DNA from: Gigaspora rosea
Taxonomy: Eukaryota; Glomeromycota; Glomeromycetes; Diversisporales; Gigasporaceae
Reading direction: 5' to 3'
Length of the DNA stretch: 64,000 nucleotides
Assembly (NCBI GenBank): GCA_003550325.1
Contig: QKWP01000074.1
Coordinates: 208,674-272,673, forward strand
This document shows, in pieces, positions 25,590 through 37,259 of this stretch. Made by a program: the position numbers and the translations under genes. The notes beneath the pieces were generated by a model that did no database searches, was not told the origin of the DNA, and worked only from the letters and a program-made list of their open reading frames with translations. Within the stretch, counting starts at the first letter, position 1. Each line of letters opens with the position of its first letter.

Positions 25590-25789
25590 GTTTCACCCTA
25601 AATGCAGTGATCTAGTAATTATCGAAATTACAATATAATTTTCAGCCTATCGTTTCAGTATAATCTTATACTGGTCAACAGAAAACTACATTTTTATTAT
25701 TGAAAAATAATTATCGAAATCATCACAAAATTCATCACGTGTCCTACTAATTTGCAAATCAACTGTATTTTAATTTATACTACAAGAAT

Positions 25790-26200
25790 AGATATAAGCT
25801 ATGACCTCCAGGAATAGCAACTATAATTGCTCTGGTATTGCCATCATCAGATGAATTCATGATGCTGGTAGTCTTCTACACTGCATTAAGCAGGCTGATT
25901 TTGTGTTGAAGCTTTAAATGGCAGGTTCTATATGGATTGGGAGAGTTTGGCAGATTTGTCTGTACCATATGTCAGATCCTAACAATCGTTATTAGAGTTG
26001 GACCGTGCCCGAATAGGCAACTAATTAAAATTTTGTGTTTATCTGACTTCATGTGCTGATTTACGCGATATTGGCTTATCTGTGCTTCTAATTAGGACTA
26101 ATAGCTGTGTTTCTGGGCCTGACCAGTTCGTTTCTGGCATATTCCTGCTTAGCTATCTTTTTAGTCTGTTGATTTCTGTCAACTGACAAAAAAAAAGAAC
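25790..26200. other. GC-richer unassigned segment ending in an A run
   Basis: A stretch of more balanced base composition begins near 25790 and ends at gacaaaaaaaaagaac (about 26186-26200). It has no long ORF and no tRNA-like box. The 3' A run suggests a retroposed transcript fragment on the plus strand, but no target duplication was identified. Confidence 0.3.
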
Positions 26201-26322
26201 CCAAAATGTAATCAAATTGTATGAAAAAATTCCTATTTAAAATTGCGACATTTAATTGTTTAGATAATTATCATATTTCTGTTATAAGTTGTATAGTAGT
26301 TTTTATTAAAAAATAAGCTTAA

Positions 26323-26829
26323 TAGACAATTCTCCAGTCAACTGGTCCAAAAATTTTTTTTTTATATATAAATTTTACTATAAGTGCGAATGCATAGCAT
26401 CTCTATCTAAAACTTTTTTTATACTAAGTTAATCACCTTTCTGGCTTAAGAGACTTTTGTAAAGCTCATTAAAACGCATCTAATGGTGGTTAGAGAGTCA
26501 AAATCAGCTTGGTAAATACCAAGATATCTTTAAAAAATCCTTTCTTTTACTATGTAAATTTCTTTGCAAAAAATAGTATTGTTTATAAAGAAATTTATAT
26601 AGTAAAAGAAAGGTTTTTTAAAGATATCTTGGTATTCACCAAGCTGATTTTGATGCTTTAACCACTATTAGATGCATTTTAATGAGCTTTACAAAAGTCT
26701 CTTAAGCCAGAAAGGTGATTAACTTAGTATAAAAAAAAGTTTTAGATAGAAACACTGTGCATTCGCACTTATAGTAAAATTTATATATAAAAAAAAAATT
26801 TTTGAACCAGTTGACTGGAGAATCGTCTA
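26323..26829. mobile_element. foldback element FB1, copy 2 (complete)
   Basis: Two nearly identical inverted arms of about 245 bp meet around 26576 with a loop of only about a dozen bases. The ends read TAGACAATTCTCCAGTCAAC and its reverse complement with one change, each flanked by TTAA (26319-26322 and 26830-26833). The sequence is non-coding. It shares words and layout with the truncated copy at 8711-9167. Confidence 0.75.
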
Positions 26830-26918
26830 TTAACTATAATAACAGACTGATTAACTTAATTTAAATAATTGTTATTTATATAGTATAAATGACTATAATA
26901 GTTTAATTGAACTATGAA

Positions 26919-27134
26919 CAGTGATTATTTTTCACTATGCGCGCTGTGCACAGCACACAGAAACAAAAATTTGCGCACATCCTTTTCAGTAGATGTGCGG
27001 ATGCCGCACAGAAATAATTTCATTTTATAAGTAGTGCACACAGTTGCAAGCATTTTCTCAGTATTTGTCGCACAGAAAAGTTTATGAATTGTGCGGTATC
27101 CGCACAGTAAATTTTAATTGAAAAATTAATACTG
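26919..27134. mobile_element. hAT-type MITE M2, copy 1 (216 bp)
   Basis: Ends CAGTGATTATTTTTCA and TGAAAAATTAATACTG are flanked by a perfect 8-bp duplication, actatgaa (26911-26918 and 27135-27142). The interior is rich in gtgcac, gcacag and tgtgcgg words. It aligns in inverted orientation with 36977-37259. Confidence 0.8.
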
Positions 27135-27394
27135 ACTATGAACTAGTTTTGCTAATCTAGTTTTAAACTTGGTTTTTATTCGATTTTCTATGCAACTAAT
27201 AAAAATTATAATAGGCACCCGTGGGCCCCCGCGGGTGTGTTCCCAAAACCCGACCCAAACCCAGTATTTAATAAACTCATTATAACCTCAGTTTACTTTA
27301 AAATGGGTCAAAATATTGAACCCGGTTTTGTCCCAAATTCTACTCAACCCACAAACCTGCGGGTTTAGCCTAGCCCATTCTGAACCCTACACAT

Positions 27395-28105
27395 TATATT
27401 ATTGATGTAAATTTGTCTGTTTGAACATTTTTGATTGGTTCTTTCAGAAATATGATCAGTGAGTGGAAAAATTTTTATAATCATCTAGTGGAATTCATCT
27501 AAAGCCGATATACTATATATATAGGTAGCAATTTTTTAGCTGCAGTATAACCTAATTATCCAATAAAAATGCTAAAAACTTAATACAATTTTAAAAGTAA
27601 TTAATAACATTTAAATTTTTGTTAATAAATTCAAATTTGCTATATTTTTTATATATATAAACACCAAAATTTTTGAATCATATATAAATTTAAATTAATA
27701 TAATAGTTTAAGAGTGTTGCTAACTTGCCTCCCTGGTGATATAACCACCCTATAATTTACCAATCAGGTCGCAGGATCTTGTAACAAAATAAAAAATATT
27801 TTAAGAAAAGTTAGAAAAAAATCAAAAAATTATCAATATCACAAAATTTTATTACAAAAACTAGCTTTGGGCTATTAAATAAAAGTTTTTAGCATCTAAT
27901 TTTGCATATAAATAATCAATCCATCCTCTAACTTAATATACCTATACCCTTACCCTAACCCTAATCTTTAAAGAATAATTTTTTATATAAAAAACTTCTA
28001 TAAAAATAAAGGGTGGTTAAAATTTATAACTTTAACCAGGTGTTAAAATTAGTTAAATTCATAGTTTAAATAAAAGATATTTAAAAAAATTTATTAATAG
28101 TTTAA
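27395..28105. other. intergenic, nothing recognised
   Basis: AT-rich. A CCCTTACCCTAACCCTAA run at about 27946-27963 is too short to be telomeric. Confidence 0.45.
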
Positions 28106-30163
28106 TAATTTAAGGGAACTGTTATTGCCACCCCCTATTTTTGTTAATGCCATACCATCCGGCCTCCAGCACACTTTCCGGCCCAATTTTCAGCCTAAAT
28201 CATGTGACCCAAGCCACAAAACAAGGTCACATGACCATAAAAATTTGTCCAAAGCTACTTAGTAACACAAATTCGTGGTGCATAGTTTGAGTAACCTTAT
28301 TATCCAATCAAATTATAGTGCCGGAATCATAAAATTTTAAAGAATTTTATTAATAAAATTCTATAAAATCTTATAATTCACAAAATTTTACTAATTAAAT
28401 CTAAAATCATGCACTAAATAAACTTGTTCAGCATCTATAAATATATCAAATTGGCATATTTATTTTTATTTTACTTGAAATTGGGAGAATAGATGCATAA
28501 TTTTGGATTTTGATCAAAAAAGTCAAATTTAAGCATCTTTTCTCCAAATTTCAAGTAAAATAAAAATAATTATGCCGATTTGGTGTATTTTTAGATGCTA
28601 AACAAGTTTAAATAGTGCATAAAGTCAGAATTATTAGTAAAATTTTGTTAATCATAAAATTTTACAGAATTTTATTAATAAAATTCTATAAATCTTATTA
28701 TTCACAAAATTTTACTAGTTAATTCTAACTTTATGCACTAAGTAAACTTGTAGAGCATCTAAAAATACATCAAAACAGCAGAATTGCTTTTATTTTACTT
28801 GAGTTTTGGAGAATAGATGCATAATTTTGGATTTTTGATCAAAAAAGTCAAAATTATGCATCTATTTTCCAAATTTTAAGTAAAATAAAAAATAATTACG
28901 CCGTTTTGATGTATTTTTAGATGCTTTACAAGTTTACTTGGTGCTCAAATTTAGAATTAATTAGTAAAATTTTGTAAATAATAAGATTTTATAGAATTTT
29001 ATTAATACAATTCTATAAAATCTTAAGGTTAACAAAATTTCAATAGTCAATTCTAACTTTATGCACTAAATAAACTTGTTTAGCAGCTAAAAATGCATCA
29101 AATAAGCAGAATTGTTTTTATTTTATTTGTACATTGGAGAAAAGATGCTTAAATTTGACTTTTTGATCAAAAATCCAAAATTATGCATCTATTCTCCAAA
29201 CCTTAAATAAAATAAAAACAATTCTGCCGTGCTGTTTTGATATATTTTTTCATGCTTAACAAGTTTACTTAGTGCATAAAGTTAGAATTTATTAATAAAA
29301 ATTTATGAATTATAAGATTTAATAGAATTTTATTAATAAAATTCAGTAAAATCTTATGAATAACAAAATTTTACTAATTAATTCTGACTTTATGCACTAA
29401 GTAAACTTTATTTAAAATCTTAAAATACACCAAATCAGCATAACTATTTTCATTTTATTTGAAATTTGGAGAAAAGATGCTTAAATTTGACTTTTTTGAT
29501 CAAAAATCCAAATTATGCATCTATTCTCCAAATTTCAAGTAAAATAAAATAAATGTGCCAATTTGATGTATTTCTGGATGCTGAACAAGATTACTTAGTG
29601 CATAATTTTAGGGTTAATTAATAAAATTTTGTGAATAATAAGATTTTATAGAATTTTATTAATAAAATTCAATAAAATCTTATTATTCACAAAATTTTAT
29701 TAATTAACCCTAAAAATTATGCACTAAATAAACTTGTTCAGCATCCAGAAATACATCAAATTGGCACATTTATTTTATTTTACTTGAAATTTGGAGAATA
29801 GATGCATAATTGGATTTTTGATCAAAAAAGTCAAATTTAAGCATCTTTTCTTCAAATTTCAAGTAAAATGAAAATTTTTATGCCGATTTGGTGTATTTTT
29901 AGATACTAAATAAGTTTACATAATGCATAAAGTCAGGATTAATTAGTAAAATTTGTTAATCATAAGATTTGCACAATTTTATTAATCAAATTCTATAAAA
30001 TCTTATTATTTACAAAATTTTACTAATTAATTTTAACTTTATGCACTAAGTAAACTTGTAAAGCATCTAAAAATACACCAAAACAGCAGAATAGTTTTTA
30101 TTTTACTTAAGATTTGGAGAATAGATGCATAATTTTGACTTTTTTGATCAAAAATCCAAAATT

Positions 30164-30799
30164 TTTTTTTAGGTTTATAGAGAGACTTCTTTGCTCTCAT
30201 GGTTTTTATTAAGTATACAACCTATATTAAATAGGGGGGTATTACATTTTACATATCAACGAGACTACAATTAGCCATGCGTACAATTTTAGTCATTGTC
30301 TATTTAAAGGCTCCGCCCGCAGGTTACCTACTAATTGCTATACCTGGAACCCGCCTGTGGGTTCCCTATTTAAAGTCTCTGGTTTTCAATGTTACTATGT
30401 AACACCAAACTTATTTTTATCCATTCAGGCTTAGGGCTATTTTACCCTCGAAGTAATCTCTACCATAACGGACGTAGATCCCACATCTATACCGGTTTTG
30501 GATTTTTGTGCCAGAGGTGATTCCATAATTGGCAAGGCCAATCCTTTTCCACAAACGTCGACGGCATTCTCCACATTTCTCACTATAATAGTGCCTGCTC
30601 TTTGCCTTATCGATTTCTTTCTGGGAATTCCTTGATTCAAGTATGTACCTTCACATAGACTTCGCCACAGGGCTTCGCATCTGATTATAGGCTCCAATTT
30701 TTGGTTACAGAGTATTTACCTCCAGCTGAACTCGAACTGTTGACCTTGTCTGTGGGGGAACGGGAACTTAACAACTAAGCTATGGGACCTGAACCCTTC
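30164..30799 (-). mobile_element. tRNA-derived SINE (636 bp)
   Basis: The insert is flanked by a 13-bp duplication, aaaatccaaaatt (30151-30163 and 30800-30812). On the minus strand it starts near 30790 with a tRNA-like head: GGTCCCATAGCTTAGTTG includes an RNA polymerase III A box (TAGCTTAGTTG) and the B-box-like AGTTCGAGTTC follows about 50 bases later. The 3' end has AATAAA, the stem-loop GAGAG...CTCTC (30198-30180) and a run of A. An 86-codon ORF inside it is incidental. Confidence 0.8.
30716..30790 (-). promoter_or_regulatory. tRNA-like SINE head with internal pol III A and B boxes
   Basis: The order acceptor-stem-like GGTCCCA, A box, about 30 bases, then the B box (ggtcaacagttcgagttcag) is that of a tRNA-type internal promoter. 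The cloverleaf is degenerate and the anticodon region is not clear, so this is a SINE promoter and not a tRNA gene. Confidence 0.65.
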
Positions 30800-31078
30800 A
30801 AAATCCAAAATTATGCATCTATTCTCCAAAACTAAAGTAAAATAAAAAAATTTCTGCTATTTTGATGTATTTTTACATGAGTAACAAGTTTATTTAGTGC
30901 ATAAAGCTAGAATTAATTAGTAAAATTTTGTGAATAATAAGATTTTATAGAATTTTATTAATAAAATTCTGTAAAATTTTATGATTAACAAAATTTTACT
31001 AATTAATTCTGACTTTATGCACTAAGTAAACTTGTTTAGCATCTAAAAATATACCAAATTGGCATAATTATTTTCATT

Positions 31079-31439
31079 CGGTAATTATAAAATGCACTTA
31101 TGGTGTTGAACACTATAGGTAAATTAGATTTGCAAATTTGTGTAACAAAAACAAAAAATAAACTTTTATAAACAAAAAATAAATTTTTATTACTTTAGGG
31201 TTAGAGTGAGACCTGGAATAGGGCAGAATGCATAGTTTATACCAAAATTTAGCAAGAAACTTTTTTTATTAGAGCCCCAAAGGCGGTTTTATAAGCAAAA
31301 TTTTAAGTTATGAATATTTTTTTAAAAAATAAACAAAAAAAAAATTTTATGTTAAACCTGATCTTAAATTTTGATTGGCTATTCTAATAGTTTTGTGTAA
31401 CGTGGTGATCAACACCATAGGTGCATTTTAGTAAACCCG
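31079..31439. mobile_element. MULE-type MITE (361 bp)
   Basis: Imperfect TIRs share TAAAATGCAC and TATGGTGTTGA and start CGG on both sides. A 9-bp duplication, attttcatt (31070-31078 and 31440-31448), is the Mutator-type length. The element interrupts a half unit of the surrounding palindrome array, whose spacing is restored when the insert is removed. Confidence 0.7.
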
Positions 31440-31904
31440 ATTTTCATTTTATTTGAAATTTGGAGAAAAGATACTTAAATTTGACTTTTTTGACCAAAAA
31501 TCCAAAATTATACATCTATTCTTCAAATTTCAAGTAAAATAAAAATAAAATGCCAATTTAATGTATTTTTAGGTGCTGAACAAGTTTACTTAGTGCATAA
31601 TTTTAGGTTTAATTAGTAAAATTTTGTGAATTATAAGATTTTATAGAATTTTATTAATAAAATTCTTTAAAATCTTATGATTCTGGCACTATAATTTGAT
31701 TGGATAATAAGATTACACAAACTATGCACCACAAATTTGTGTTACTAAGTAGCTTTAGACAAAAAATTTTTTGATCATGTGACCTTGTTTTGTGGCTTGG
31801 GTCATGTGATTTAGGCCGGAAGTTGGGCCGGAAGTTGGGTCGGAGGCCGGATAGAGTGGCATTAACAAAAATAGGGGTGGCAATAACAGTTCCCTAATTT
31901 AAAT

Positions 31905-33386
31905 AATAAGTAACCCAGGTTAGAGCCACCCGGGGCACCCGCGGGTAGGCGGGTAACCCAGGTTGGGTTGTAGCAACTCGAGTGAAATAGGTGGGTCAAT
32001 CCGACGGGTCAACCTACAGGTTGACCCGTCGGGTTCGAGGTAGCAGGGCGAGCTTTAATTCTGATTCAGCTCTAGAATATGTCATGAAACTCTATTATGA
32101 GGTCACGGAATTTGGACTTTAATACAAAATCACTTATTGGGAGATTATCAGTTTAGGAAATTACTACGATAACACTTCAACTCTAATTTCGAAGGTTCAT
32201 ATCGGCTAATTTGTGGAATTGGGCCTTTTTGTAGATCCCTCAAATTATAATAAACCACAACTTATGATCAATGACGTTATTTTTCAAAAACCATAATTTC
32301 TATATAATATAGGTATAAACCTTACAGTATAAGCTTTGCCAAGAAAAAATGAGATTTTTGAACTTTTAAATTTATTAGATTCAGCTCATAAAAACTAGCC
32401 AGTATATATATGAGCTAAATTATAAATGATAAAATTAAAGCCCGAAGTCTCATTTTCTTGGAGAATAAGTGTTAAAAAAAGATAAAGTTGGTTAGTGTAA
32501 AAGCTTTTTTAGTTTAAACCTATTCAAATGAGTATTTACCACTACACAATTCCTCTTGTTTGGCTTCATATAATTAACCCAGTGTATTCAATTCGAGTTT
32601 ATAGATTTAGAATCTACTTAGGTAGGCTTGGTGTCGAATATGTGATCCTCAGAAAACAACACAAGGATGTACAAGTGGAAATAAGGATGTAAATGATTGC
32701 ATTAGAGAATTTCAACTTAAAGCTACAGAATATAATGATGTAATCGAGTGGATTCCTTTTAATAGATTAAATAGCATTCAGAAGGTTGGAGAAGAATTTT
32801 CAGCAATCCTGATAGATTGTACATGAACAGTTTCACATGCATATGATGATAAGGGAAATTTACAATCACGTTATGCTATTATGTAGAGTTGAGTATTGCA
32901 TGGTTTTCAAGACTCTTTAAACTCTTTAAAAGAAGTAAGCTTATTATTTATTGAATCTGTTTTTTGTTTAACTTAAGAATGTATTCATATTCCATCTAAT
33001 ATAAGTTTAAAGATTTCATGCGATTTATGAGATTAGAGAATAATAACCTTAAATCATATGGATTAACTCAACACAAAAATGAGTACATGTTAGTATTTGA
33101 TAAATTTGGTTTTTAAAAGATCCTATGATTATGGAAAATGTGCGAATTGCAACCAGTATAACATATCCCTAGATCGCTTAAATAATTGTCAAGGATCATT
33201 ATACTTGACTTCAATAAATTAACTATTTTACTCTTTATACTAAAAGCCTTCATTGAATTTTTTAAATATCTGACCTGGGTCAAACGGGTAACCTGTGCAC
33301 CTAGGTGGACCCATCGATCAACCTGGGTGACCCGCGGGTTCACCCGTCGGGTGACCTGGGTTGCATTTTTTTGAACGGGTTATATC
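31905..33386. mobile_element. hAT-like element with GC-rich palindromic ends carrying a kinase fragment
   Basis: Both flanks (31915-32055 and 33270-33365) are dense in palindromic GACCCGTCGGGT, ACCCGCGGGT and AACCCAGGTT words, standing out from the AT-rich centre. This is the pattern of subterminal repeats in the neighbouring hAT elements. The exact ends are uncertain: a candidate right end is TAACGGGTTATATCACTA-like at about 33374-33392, and no clean duplication was found. Confidence 0.45.
32626..33200 (+). pseudogene. fragments of a Glomeromycotina-type protein kinase
   Basis: An open segment at 32626-32826 reads AWCRICDPQKTTQG, then TSGNKDVNDCIREFQL, then YNDVIEWIPFNRLNSIQKVG and stops at TGA. 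From memory this matches the leader and start of the kinase domain in the expanded kinase family of Rhizophagus, with the usual W of QGWTSGN changed to C and the glycine loop after KVG lost (GEEFS). A second piece at about 33025-33117 (NNNLKSYGLTQH, EYMLVFDKF) resembles the beta4-beta5 region of the kinase N lobe. A third at 33124-33195 (YDYGKCANCNQYN) looks like the N-terminal Cys pair of another copy, so the pieces are out of order. It is non-functional, and family assignment is from recall. Confidence 0.65.
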
Positions 33387-33432
33387 ACTAATTAAATTAT
33401 CAAAAAAATTTTTAAATATCTTTTGTTTTTAA

Positions 33433-34744
33433 TAGTGCTTGGATCCGGTTTATAAAATCCGGATATATCCGGATATAAAAAGGATAATGGATATTGATTT
33501 GCAAAAGAGGATTACAAATCTGGATTTTTATTTTTTAAATTTCAAATCTGGATTTTATCCGGATATAATAATAATAAATTATTTGCATGTATGGTATAAT
33601 CGATCTATGAAACCTGTTAATTAAATCAATCTATTTATGCTTTTACTGGAGTTGCGTAACTCATGGGAATTAAAGGTCTGCTATAATTAATAAATGATGC
33701 GTTATGTGCAATATTCTGTGAGCATGGAAAATATTTTAGTACGTAATAAAAGTCAAAGAAATATTGTATATATACTTTTACTATTATTCGGTTAATTATT
33801 CAAAAGTCACATTCGGGAGAACTTTTTTTTTTAATAAAAAAAAAAGGCATCATATATTTTTATTAGTCCAAATCAAAGAATTTTTAATGCATTTAACTAG
33901 TTTAGTATGCATATTATGATTATATTTTTATTAACATTATATAGACAATATCGAATTTGTAAATTTGTTGAATCTAGTAAATTTATTGGGTCTAGTAGAT
34001 ATGATAAATATATAACGAATTAGTAAACTATAACGAATTTGTCTTTTTCAAAATATATACCATTAACATATGATACCTTTTATATTAAAGCAACTCCTCT
34101 ATTCAATGTCGAACATATTAAGTAAAAAGGTTGTGCCCAATAAATCTTTGTGACAATAAATCTTTGGCAAACTTTGTCCTAGTGGTCGTATTAAATTTTG
34201 ATCTGTGAGAGAAAGAAAGGGTAAAATGTATTAACAATCAAAAATACTATATTTATAATAATTTGGTGATTAACTTGTGATCTAACGATATCAATATTAT
34301 TATCATTAATTTGAAAATTGTATTGACCTGAATTAAAGTCATGATCGATGATGATATTAGAATACTATAGTATAAAAATAAAAAATATCATAAATAAAAT
34401 AAGCATAAATAAAATAAGCAGATAAGAGAATGCTTAGTTGTCCATCATTTTGTCAATTAAGCCAAGTTGATTTTTTATGGTCAACTTGGTTCACTATGTT
34501 CATGTACGTACAGTGATAATTTAATAAAAAAATCTGCTCGAACACTTAATTTAGTACTTATACAACACTATATATATTTAAATGTTAATTGCTTACAAAA
34601 AAAAGATTTAGAATTAAAATCCAGATATAAACCGGATTACAATCCGGATATCTAATATATATCCGTTTATAAAATTCGGATTGATAAAAAATAAAACAGG
34701 ATGTCTATCCGGATATCCGGTTATATATCCAGATCCAAGCACTA
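33433..34744. mobile_element. hAT-type element, non-autonomous (1.31 kb)
   Basis: Ends TAGTGCTTGGATC and its inverse GATCCAAGCACTA are flanked by a perfect 8-bp duplication, gtttttaa (33425-33432 and 34745-34752). The outer 150 bp of both ends carry many copies of the palindrome TATCCGGATA or parts of it. No transposase ORF was seen. Confidence 0.8.
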
Positions 34745-34759
34745 GTTTTTAAAGAGTTA

Positions 34760-34925
34760 GGGGCATGCCATTTATTACGTAATATTTTTTATTTAGTAGC
34801 TACCTCTACCCATGTATGGTGTGATCATTTTATCTAATTCTAATTGATTAATATAATATATAGACGTGATCACTACCTCTGACCATGTATCTATAGTAAA
34901 AATTACGTAATAAATAGCATGCCTC
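34760..34925. mobile_element. PIF/Harbinger-type MITE M1, copy 2 (166 bp)
   Basis: Starts GGGGCATGCCATTTATTACG, flanked by TTA (34757-34759 and 34926-34928). It is the same length as copy 1 and near-identical in sequence, 15 bp from the adjacent hAT element. Confidence 0.8.
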
Positions 34926-36311
34926 TTATAACAATTTAAAATTTTTATAATTAAAAGCTGATGGCTTTAGGTAAATTCCACTGTACAATTATGCATATTA
35001 TAATTATTAATATAAAAATTGGCATAAATATTACATATCATAATGCTAACATAATTCTGTAATAATATAATGCCATAATGCTATACAACAAACTTATCTC
35101 TTTAATTACTCTACAAAGATAAAAAAAATGATATTTTTAAAAAATATTGAATATATTAGAAATACTAATGCTAAGAAAACATTACATTTTACTAAAAATT
35201 TAGATAAATGATTTCTAGATTTTTTTATTTTTAATAAATTTTTGGTCGGAATATTTGATGTCCATTCTATCTGATAATTACTAATTTTTTTTAGCAATTC
35301 CCATAGTTCATAGTTTGATATCAATCTACCAACCAATAGAATCATAGTTGTATCCAAATATGAACAGTATGTTAATCTACTACTTTTTTATTTAAGTGTA
35401 TAATAAATGCTGCTTAATAATAATAAGAATAAAAAATTTAATAATAATAAAAAGAAAAAAAAATTCAATTGCATTTTGATATTTTTTGATTTGCTATATT
35501 CAAAAACTGTAATCAGATTGTGAGAAAATTAATAATATATAATAATTTGCATGTTAATATCATAATATATTTGTCACAGTTTGTAATTAATCTTACTATG
35601 AATTAATAATCAGTTATTTATTTTTTTTAAAAAAAAAGAGTTTTGATTATTATATGCAGTTTGCATCTTAGAAATTTAAAAAATTGACTTCCATTTGTTA
35701 TGCACACATTATATATTAAATTAGATTGAGATATGGATAATGTTAATAACATGCTTTAGTAAGTTACTTACTATGTATTGCCAGAATAGTAATATTTATA
35801 ACAATAACTCATGATAGAAACTATAATAATTTCAATGTGAACTAACTTAACTTTAACTATATATTAAATAATTAGAATAATAAGCAAGTTTTGTATGAGA
35901 ATTTTTTTACAGTAACTATCAATAAAATCAACAATAATTGTAATACAAACTCAATCTTAAAATGTATTATCTGTTAGGTAAGTTTGTAACAGAATTATTT
36001 ACATTAATTTATGATAGAAATTACAATAATTTTAATACAAACTAATTTAATTTTTCACCATTATGAATATAAACCACAATAGCTTATTCTATAATTACAT
36101 GCTATACATCACTGGATATCAATTAAGGTTCATAACAAAATTTTTTACAGTAACTAACAATGCTCTTAATGCAAATTGGCTTGATTTTAACAACATACTA
36201 TAGTTATTTCTTCTGTTCATTATACGCATATTATAGCATTAAAATTAGATTAAGATATTAATAATGTTAATAATATGCATTAGTGAATCACATGCTATAT
36301 GTTGCTAGAAT

Positions 36312-36588
36312 GGGGTCGTCTAAAGCAAAGCAGAATCATGTGATATGCAACCAATCAAATTATAGAAATTTGATGATCTTTGGTGAAGTAGAAAGCAAAA
36401 AACTTGAAAAATACAAAAAAACGGTAGTTTAAACCTACTTTGATGGATGAATTAAAAATGTTGTAATAGCAATTTTGCTTATATATAACTATCTAAAACC
36501 TACCTAATTTAATCTATGACAACCCTAGCCTTAAAGTTAATTTGCTAAAAAATATATTAGAGAATCTGATCTGCTTTAGACACCCCCC
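36312..36588. mobile_element. TIR MITE M3 (about 277 bp)
   Basis: Inverted ends GGGGTCGTCTAAAGC and GCTTTAGACACCCCC are flanked by agaat (36307-36311 and 36589-36593). The empty site is preserved in the neighbouring tandem unit at about 35780 (gccagaatag). Confidence 0.65.
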
Positions 36589-36976
36589 AGAATAGTAAGG
36601 TTTATAACAGCAACTTATAATAGAGATAATAATAACTTCAACATAAACTAACTCAACTCTAACTGCATATTGTAATAATTAAAATAACAAGCAAGTTTTG
36701 CATAAGAATTTTTTACAATAATTATTAATAGAAACTACAATAATTTTGATACAATTTCAGTCTTAAAATGTATTACCTGTCAGATAAGTTCATAACAGAA
36801 TTTTTTATAGTAATTCACAATAGAAATTACAATAACTTTAATACAAACTAATTTACCTTTTTACTATTGTGAATATAAACCACAATAGCTTATTCTATAA
36901 TTACATGCTACACATCACTAGAATATCGAGTAAGGTTCATAGCAAATTTTTTATAGTGACTAACAATGCATTTAAT

Positions 36977-37259
36977 CAGTGTTAATTTTTCAATAAAATT
37001 TACTATGTGGATACTGTACAATTTATAAGCTTTTTCTGTGCGGCAAGTACTGAACAAATTCTTGCAACTGTGTGCACAATTTATAAAATAACAATTATTT
37101 CTGTGTGGCAAGTACTGAAAAAATTCTTGCAACTGTATGCACTACTTATAAAATAACAATTATTTCTGTATAGCACCTACACATTTACTATACAAAAATG
37201 TGCACAAATTTTTGTTTCAGTGCACTGTGCACAGTGTGCACAGTGAAAAATAATCACTG
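36977..37259. mobile_element. hAT-type MITE M2, copy 2 (283 bp)
   Basis: Ends CAGTGTTAATTTTTCA and TGAAAAATAATCACTG. The flanks catttaat and cccttaat match at 6 of 8 positions, and the empty site in the sister tandem unit (about 36159) reads ctcttaat. An internal duplication of ttctgtgtggcaagtactg makes it longer than copy 1. Confidence 0.75.

Larger units (their letters stand above)
23013..27389. mobile_element. possible hAT-like element with GC-rich ends, heavily nested
   Basis: TAGGGTTCGAAATGGG at 23013 faces CCCATTCTGAACCCTA at 27374-27389. Just inside each end is a GC-rich stretch with CCCGACCC / GGCCCGGC-like words (23030-23180 and 27210-27365), resembling hAT subterminal repeats. Four other elements sit in between. 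Eight-base flanks do not match (cctaatac and cacattat), so these may be single ends of two different copies. Confidence 0.35.
28114..31894. mobile_element. foldback element FB3 with an alternating palindrome array
   Basis: Outer inverted repeats of about 230 bp start GGGAACTGTTATTGCCACCC and are flanked by an exact 8-bp duplication, taatttaa (28106-28113 and 31895-31902). Between them two palindrome types alternate. Type A (gaattttattaataaaattc) is centred near 28351, 28676, 29003, 29334, 29660, 29983, 30959 and 31655. Type B (TTTTGATCAAAA) is centred near 28513, 28838, 29166, 29499, 29821, 30147 and 31493. Spacing is about 325 bp within each type once the two later insertions are removed, so the array is a head-to-head, tail-to-tail chain of about 163-bp half units. 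It is non-coding; before the insertions it was about 2.76 kb. The superfamily is uncertain: the 8-bp duplication suggests hAT-like transposition. Confidence 0.85.

Noticed and set aside
30437..30697. 86-codon ORF in the SINE
   Set aside because: It lies inside a tRNA-derived, pol III-type retroposon and has no recognisable protein feature.
30716..30790. A tRNA gene at the SINE head
   Set aside because: A and B boxes are present, but it is fused to a 636-bp body with target duplications and the cloverleaf is degenerate.
28330..31680. CRISPR-like array in the regular ~325-bp repeats
   Set aside because: The genome is eukaryotic, repeats are long and palindromic, and there are no unique spacers of constant size.
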